Source: DASWVC01 sp036401335 (GTDB taxonomy: Bacteria > Verrucomicrobiota > Verrucomicrobiia > Chthoniobacterales > JAFAMB01). From it: a stretch of 9,583 bases of DNA. The stretch spans positions 1-9,583 of the forward strand of contig DASWVC010000101.1 in the NCBI GenBank assembly GCA_036401335.1, written 5' to 3'. The notes beneath the pieces were generated by a model, which was not told the origin of the DNA, did not search any database, and saw nothing but the letters and a program-made list of their open reading frames with translations. Positions 5,909 through 9,583 of the stretch are shown piece after piece (position 1 is the stretch's first letter; each line of letters starts with the position of its first letter). The translations under genes and the position numbers were made by a program.

Positions 5909-6631
5909 TCAGGCGCCCAACTGATGGGATTCCGGCTGCAGGGTCAGCTCGTTCAGGACGAGGTGGGAGGGCAGTTCCAACACATTCAGGATCTGTTGCG
6001 CAGCCACGTCGACTGGGATCATCTTTTCCCGTTGGACCGGCAGGTTCAGGTGATCCCAAAACGGGGAATCCACTCCGCCCAGGTGAAGCAACACCACTTT
6101 TACCCCTGCGCGCTGTAACTCTGCGGCCATGCCTTTGAGCAGGCCCACGGTGCCGAACTTGGAAGCAGCGTAAGCCGCCGCATTTTTCATCGGGTATTTG
6201 CCAAGCGTTCCCGGAAGCGCAACAAACAATCCGCTTTTTTGGGCCGCCATGACTTTCATGGCTGCCTGGGCGACGAGAAAGGTGCCACGCAAGTTGACGT
6301 TGGTCACAGCGCAGAACTCAGCATCGGTGGTTTCAAGGGCCGGTTTGATCAGTCCGATTCCGGTGCAATGCACCACGGCATCCAGGCCGCCGAGGTGTTC
6401 CACCGCCCGCTGCACAACCTGCTCCGCGGCGCGCGGCGCAACCAGGTCGGCCGCGGCTGAACCGACCTCCCCTGCACCGGTCAACCCCTCCGTGACTGCC
6501 CGCAATTTATCGCCGTTGCGTCCAGTCAGAAAAAGGGGGTAGCGGCGGTCGGCCAGGGCAATGGCCAAGGCACGTCCAATGCCGCTGGATGCGCCGGTGA
6601 TCAACGTTCGTTTGGCGGGTTGCACAAACAC
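5909..6631 (-). CDS. SDR-family oxidoreductase lacking the usual catalytic Ser
   Basis: This is a 240-residue Rossmann-fold SDR starting with GTG at 6631 (a second GTG at 6625 is possible); no ATG lies in frame between there and the upstream stop. TGASSGIG is at 12-19 and LTGRNGDKL at 35-43 suggests NADP(H). Asn113 (NVNLRGTF), Tyr154 and Lys158 (YAASK) of the SDR tetrad are present. The position 13 residues before Tyr, normally the catalytic Ser, is Gly141 in ALPGTLGKYP, with Thr142 next to it. The NNAG motif is HCTG (88-91). Either Thr142 takes over from Ser, or this is an atypical SDR with altered chemistry. The closing segment HLVLNELTLQP (223-233) is a usual SDR C-terminus. It is convergent with the other SDR and divergent from the sulfonate genes over a 178 bp spacer. 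The substrate is unknown. Confidence 0.85.
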   Translation of the reverse strand: MFVQPAKRTLITGASSGIGRALAIALADRRYPLFLTGRNGDKLRAVTEGLTGAGEVGSAAADLVAPRAAEQVVQRAVEHLGGLDAVVHCTGIGLIKPALETTDAEFCAVTNVNLRGTFLVAQAAMKVMAAQKSGLFVALPGTLGKYPMKNAAAYAASKFGTVGLLKGMAAELQRAGVKVVLLHLGGVDSPFWDHLNLPVQREKMIPVDVAAQQILNVLELPSHLVLNELTLQPESHQLGA

Positions 6632-6809
6632 GGTACGCTTGAGCGCCGTGCCCAGGGTACAAGCACCTTCAGGTCATTCCTTGCATAAAGCAGACAGTGC
6701 CTGGCGGGCAATGGGCAAGTGGCGCGACACCGGTCATCGGGGGCTAAGCCGGCCTGCAAAGTCACAAACCGCTTTGACTATATCGGGTTAGTAGCCTTGT
6801 ATACGTTTC

Positions 6810-7772
6810 ATGCGATTTTTTCTCCGGGCCCTGCAGCGGGCAGTTGTGCTGCTCCTGGCGTGGGCGCCAACGGTCCATGCCGCCGCACCTCCCAAGCTTG
6901 TGCGCATCGGTTATCAAAAATCCAGTTTCCTGCTCCTGGTCCGGAGCGAGCGCACCTTGGAAAAGCGATTGGAATCCCTTGGTTACAGCGTCGAATGGCA
7001 TGAATTTACCTCTGGTCCGCCCCTTCTCGAAGCCCTGAACGGGGGCGCCATCGATTTCGGTCATACCGGGCAGCCGCCCCCGATCTTTGCACAAGCCAGC
7101 GGCGTACCCCTTGTTTACGTCGCCACCACGGAATCGAGTCCGGACAATTCTGGGCTGCTCGTTGCCCAAAGCTCGCCCCTTCGAACTGTGGCGGATTTGA
7201 AAGGTAAACGCCTCGCCTTCGCCCGGGGCTCGAGTTCGCACCTGTTTGTGGTGCAGCGGTTGGCGCAGGCCGGCCTGGCGCTCACGGACGTGAAGTCCGT
7301 GTACCTCCAACCGCCCGAAGCCCGGGCTGCGTTCCAAGCGGGTGCAGTGGATGCATGGGCCGTCTGGGATCCGTTTTTTTCCGCAGCCGAGCTCCAACTG
7401 AACGCGCGCACCTTAGCGACCGGACAAGGTTTGACCGGTTTTCGAGAATTCTATTTTACAAGTAGAGCGTACCTGCAAGGCCCGGCGGCCGAAACGCTTC
7501 CAGTCATTCTGGCGACCTTGCGGGAGGCTGGCCAGCGCGTCCGAGCCGATGTGAAAGGCACCGCCTCGTTCCTGGCGGATAAGCTCGGGATTCCCGCAGC
7601 AGTTCTCGAGCGTTCGGAAGCTCGCACCCAATACCATACTCTCCTGCCCATCACGCCTGAAGTTGTTGCCGAACAGCAAGGGGTTGCGGACACGTTCACG
7701 CGCCTCGGCATCATTCCAAAGCCCATCCGGGTATCGGACGACGTCTACAATGGGGTGATTCCCGGCTTATGA
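6810..7772 (+). CDS. ssuA: Aliphatic sulfonate ABC transporter substrate-binding protein
   Basis: This is a periplasmic solute-binding protein of 320 residues that captures alkanesulfonates for import. The N-terminus is a clear signal peptide: basic MRFFLRALQR, the hydrophobic core AVVLLLAWAP, and an AxA-like cleavage near TVHA|AAP (about residue 24). The mature part begins with the family start KLVRIGYQKSSFLLLV, followed by EWHEFTSGPPLLEALNGGAI (residues about 62-81), the DFGHTGQPPPIFAQA block and LVYVATTESSP. WAVWDPFF, about two-thirds along, is also typical of the SsuA/TauA group. Lack of a Cys at the cleavage site argues against lipoprotein anchoring. Its stop overlaps the ssuD start in ATGA (7769-7772), so the two are translationally coupled. 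No permease (ssuC) or ATPase (ssuB) follows. A TauA-like or other sulfur-source binding protein is the alternative, but the ssuD partner favours sulfonates. Confidence 0.9.
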   Translation: MRFFLRALQRAVVLLLAWAPTVHAAAPPKLVRIGYQKSSFLLLVRSERTLEKRLESLGYSVEWHEFTSGPPLLEALNGGAIDFGHTGQPPPIFAQASGVPLVYVATTESSPDNSGLLVAQSSPLRTVADLKGKRLAFARGSSSHLFVVQRLAQAGLALTDVKSVYLQPPEARAAFQAGAVDAWAVWDPFFSAAELQLNARTLATGQGLTGFREFYFTSRAYLQGPAAETLPVILATLREAGQRVRADVKGTASFLADKLGIPAAVLERSEARTQYHTLLPITPEVVAEQQGVADTFTRLGIIPKPIRVSDDVYNGVIPGL

Positions 7773-8932
7773 AAATTTTCTGGTTTATTCCGACCCATGG
7801 CGATGGCCGCTACCTTGGTACAGCCGAGGGAGGTCGCCTGCTGGATTTTGACTACCTTCGCCAGGTCGCGGTTGCCGCGGACGCCCAGGGCTTCTACGGC
7901 GTCCTCCTGCCAACGGGACGCTCTTGCGAGGACGCGTGGGTGGTCGCGTCCAGCCTGATTCCTGAAACAAGCCGGCTGCGCTTTCTGGTCGCCTTGCGCC
8001 CCGGACTGGTCTCCCCCACCCTGGCGGCACGCATGTGCGCGACTTTCGACCGCCTCAGCCGCGGCCGTCTGCTGATCAACGTCGTGACCGGCGGAGACCC
8101 GGTTGAATTGGCGGGCGACGGCGTCTTCCTCGACCACGACGGGCGTTACGAAGTGACGGACGAATTCCTGACCGTCTGGCGCAGCATCCTGTCACGCAAC
8201 CCCGAACCGGTGGATTTTGAGGGCAGGCACTTGCGCGTCCAGGCAGCAAGCGCACTGCTTCCGGCCCTGCAACGCCCTTACCCGCCGCTCTATTTCGGCG
8301 GTTCCTCGGAGGCGGGCATCGAAGTCGCCGCTAAACACGTCGACGTCTACCTGACCTGGGGTGAGCCTCCGTCCGAGGTGGCGGCCAAGATCGCGATGGC
8401 GCGCGCAGCCGCCGCCAGGGTGGGACGCACCCTCCGGTTTGGGATTCGTCTGCACGTGATCGTTCGAGAAACCGATGACGAAGCATGGGCAGCCGCTGCG
8501 CGTTTGATCAGCCGCTTGGATGCCGCGACGATCGAAAAGGCGCAAAAGACGCTGGCACGGCAAGACTCGCACGGCCAGAAACGCATGCTTGCCCTGCAGG
8601 GTCGCGACCGTTCCAAGGTGTCGCGCGACGCGCTTGAGGTCAGCCCGAACCTGTGGGCCGGCGTCGGCCTGGTCCGTGGCGGCGCCGGCACCGCCCTGGT
8701 CGGCAGCGCCGAGACCGTGGCCGCCCGGATTCGGGAGTACCACCAGTTGGGCATCGAAAGCTTTATCTTCTCGGGGTACCCGCACCTTGAAGAAGCGTAC
8801 CGGGTGGCCGAACTGCTTTTCCCGCGGTTGCCGTTGCACCACACCGAACATGCAAAGAGAACGAGCGCGGCCCTGCAAGGCGAGATCGTGGCCAATGACA
8901 CAGTGCCGGCAGCCCTGACCGCCGCATCCTGA
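7769..8932 (+). CDS. ssuD: FMNH2-dependent alkanesulfonate monooxygenase
   Basis: This cytoplasmic TIM-barrel flavin-dependent monooxygenase of the luciferase-like superfamily cleaves the C-S bond of alkanesulfonates with FMNH2 and O2 to give an aldehyde and sulfite. The 387 residues align over nearly their whole length with my recollection of E. coli SsuD (381 residues). Visible matches include the start FWFIPTHGDGRYLGTAEGG, PTGRSCEDAW with Cys53 (Cys54 in E. coli numbering), FLVALRPGLVSPT, the VVTGGDPVELAGDGVFLDH loop, PYPPLYFGGSS, YLTWGEPP, RFGIRLHVIVRET with Arg227 and His229, LVRGGAGTALVG with Arg303, and SGYPHLEEAYR with Tyr337 and His339. The ATG at 7769 overlaps the ssuA stop. The partner reductase SsuE, which supplies FMNH2, is not in the window. 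The C-terminal 30 residues diverge and probably do not matter for catalysis. Confidence 0.97.
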   Translation: MKIFWFIPTHGDGRYLGTAEGGRLLDFDYLRQVAVAADAQGFYGVLLPTGRSCEDAWVVASSLIPETSRLRFLVALRPGLVSPTLAARMCATFDRLSRGRLLINVVTGGDPVELAGDGVFLDHDGRYEVTDEFLTVWRSILSRNPEPVDFEGRHLRVQAASALLPALQRPYPPLYFGGSSEAGIEVAAKHVDVYLTWGEPPSEVAAKIAMARAAAARVGRTLRFGIRLHVIVRETDDEAWAAAARLISRLDAATIEKAQKTLARQDSHGQKRMLALQGRDRSKVSRDALEVSPNLWAGVGLVRGGAGTALVGSAETVAARIREYHQLGIESFIFSGYPHLEEAYRVAELLFPRLPLHHTEHAKRTSAALQGEIVANDTVPAALTAAS

Positions 8933-9073
8933 CCTTCGGGCGGACGTTCTAACCGCGTAAAACCCGGAACGCCAGCCCGACAAAAACAAACAATCCGTCA
9001 AAAAACCATGCACCAGAACCTATGCCCGGCGCACCCAACAAAAGGTGCGGTCCCCCTTGGAACACTGTAATCT

Positions 9074-9583
9074 ATGGTGATGAGATCAGACTTGGCGGTG
9101 AGCCCTTTGGGCGTCCGGACCGGTGGCTTCTCAGAAACAATCGGGCGAACGCCCCTCCTTCGGTTGAGCCGGCTTTCGGAGGCCACCGGTTGCGAAATTT
9201 ACGGCAAAGCCGAGTTCATGAATCCCGGTGGATCAGTGAAAGATCGCGCGGCGCTGGGCATCATCCTCGCAGGTGAAAAGAGCGGCGCGCTGGCGCCGGG
9301 CGGAACCGTCGTTGAAGGCACAGCGGGCAACACCGGCATCGGGCTTGTGCTGGTCGGCCACGCTCGCGGTTACCGCACGCTCATCGTGGTGCCCGAAACC
9401 GTGTCCCGGGAGAAAATTGACGGACTGCGCGCCATGGGCGCAGAGGTCCAGACCGTGCCCGATGTTCCGTACCGCGATCCGAACAACTACATTCGGGTTT
9501 CTGAACGCCGGGCGGCCGAGGTCAAGGATGGTTTTTGGGCCAACCAGTTCGACAACCTTGCCAACCGGGAGGCGCATTTCCAA
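9074..9583 (+). CDS. cysK: Cysteine synthase (O-acetylserine sulfhydrylase), N-terminal part
   Basis: The frame is open from the ATG at 9074 to the window end (170 codons), directly after an in-frame TAA at 9068-9070; the C-terminus lies outside. This cytoplasmic fold-type II PLP enzyme joins O-acetylserine and sulfide to make cysteine. Visible blocks: ETIGRTPLLRLSRLSE (21-36); EFMNPGGSVKDRAALGII (47-64) with Lys56 as the PLP lysine; the phosphate-binding loop EGTAGNTGIGL (81-91); and VPYRDPNNYIRVS (131-143) and FWANQFDNLANREAHF (154-169). The GTAGNTG and YRDPNNY variants point to the longer cysteine synthase A subgroup of about 340 residues rather than CysM. A cystathionine beta-synthase is a less likely alternative that only the missing C-terminus could exclude. 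ATG codons at 9074 and 9080 are both possible starts. It follows ssuD by 141 bp on the same strand, so it can use the sulfur that SsuD releases. Confidence 0.88.
   Translation, partial: MVMRSDLAVSPLGVRTGGFSETIGRTPLLRLSRLSEATGCEIYGKAEFMNPGGSVKDRAALGIILAGEKSGALAPGGTVVEGTAGNTGIGLVLVGHARGYRTLIVVPETVSREKIDGLRAMGAEVQTVPDVPYRDPNNYIRVSERRAAEVKDGFWANQFDNLANREAHFQ

Noticed and set aside
6774..6805. TTGACT followed by TATACG upstream of ssuA, resembling a sigma-70 promoter
   Set aside because: The spacer is 20 nt and the -10 would sit only 4 nt from the ATG, so it is not convincing without a mapped start.
8192..9013. Minus-strand open frame (273 codons) opposite ssuD
   Set aside because: It is antisense to a strongly conserved gene and shows no family motif.
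9008..9070. Twenty-codon frame ending just before the cysteine synthase start, a possible leader peptide
   Set aside because: There is no Cys or Ser run, no attenuator-like hairpin and no ribosome binding site; it is easily a chance frame.
9233..9583. Minus-strand open frame at the right edge
   Set aside because: It lies antisense to the cysteine synthase, whose frame is open and carries PLP and phosphate-loop motifs.

Overview
The window is GC-rich bacterial DNA with densely packed genes on both strands. It looks like free-living, probably soil, bacterial chromosome. No rRNA, tRNA or phylogenetic marker is present. A Verrucomicrobiota-like or similar soil lineage is only a guess, based on the gene mix (MutT-type phosphoesterase, SDRs, Gfo/Idh/MocA, IS66) and the near absence of Shine-Dalgarno motifs.

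Layout. Positions 1 to about 249 hold the end of an IS66-type insertion sequence with the start of its tnpA-like accessory gene (minus strand). It appears to have landed in a Gfo/Idh/MocA oxidoreductase gene, of which only the N-terminal Rossmann part remains (235-459, minus). That broken gene lies 19 nt downstream of a complete low-specificity L-threonine aldolase (479-1528, minus). Divergent from this is a MutT/Nudix-type phosphoesterase (1662-2267, plus). A ribokinase (2344-3258, minus) converges on it. Upstream of the ribokinase on the same strand is an alpha/beta hydrolase (3378-4256, minus) that carries every residue of the fluoroacetate/haloacetate dehalogenase active site. After a 291 bp divergent spacer, which may hold a tiny secreted peptide gene, comes a classical SDR with a C-terminal membrane segment (4548-5555, plus). 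A 353 bp palindrome-rich spacer separates it from a convergent second SDR (5909-6631, minus) that lacks the usual catalytic Ser. The right end holds a plus-strand sulfur cluster: an SsuA-like sulfonate-binding protein (6810-7772), the SsuD alkanesulfonate monooxygenase overlapping it by 4 nt (7769-8932), and the start of a cysteine synthase (9074 to the window end).

How the genes fit together. The clearest functional unit is ssuA-ssuD-cysK-like: bind an organosulfonate, release sulfite by FMNH2-dependent desulfonation, and, after sulfite reduction encoded elsewhere, fix sulfide into cysteine. The SsuB/SsuC transporter and the SsuE flavin reductase are not in the window. The other genes are separate catabolic or housekeeping enzymes with no evident common pathway. 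I see no defence system, CRISPR array, prophage or clearly new multi-gene system. The observations most worth checking are the dehalogenase signature, the Ser-less SDR, the transporter-less sulfonate pair, and the IS-broken oxidoreductase.
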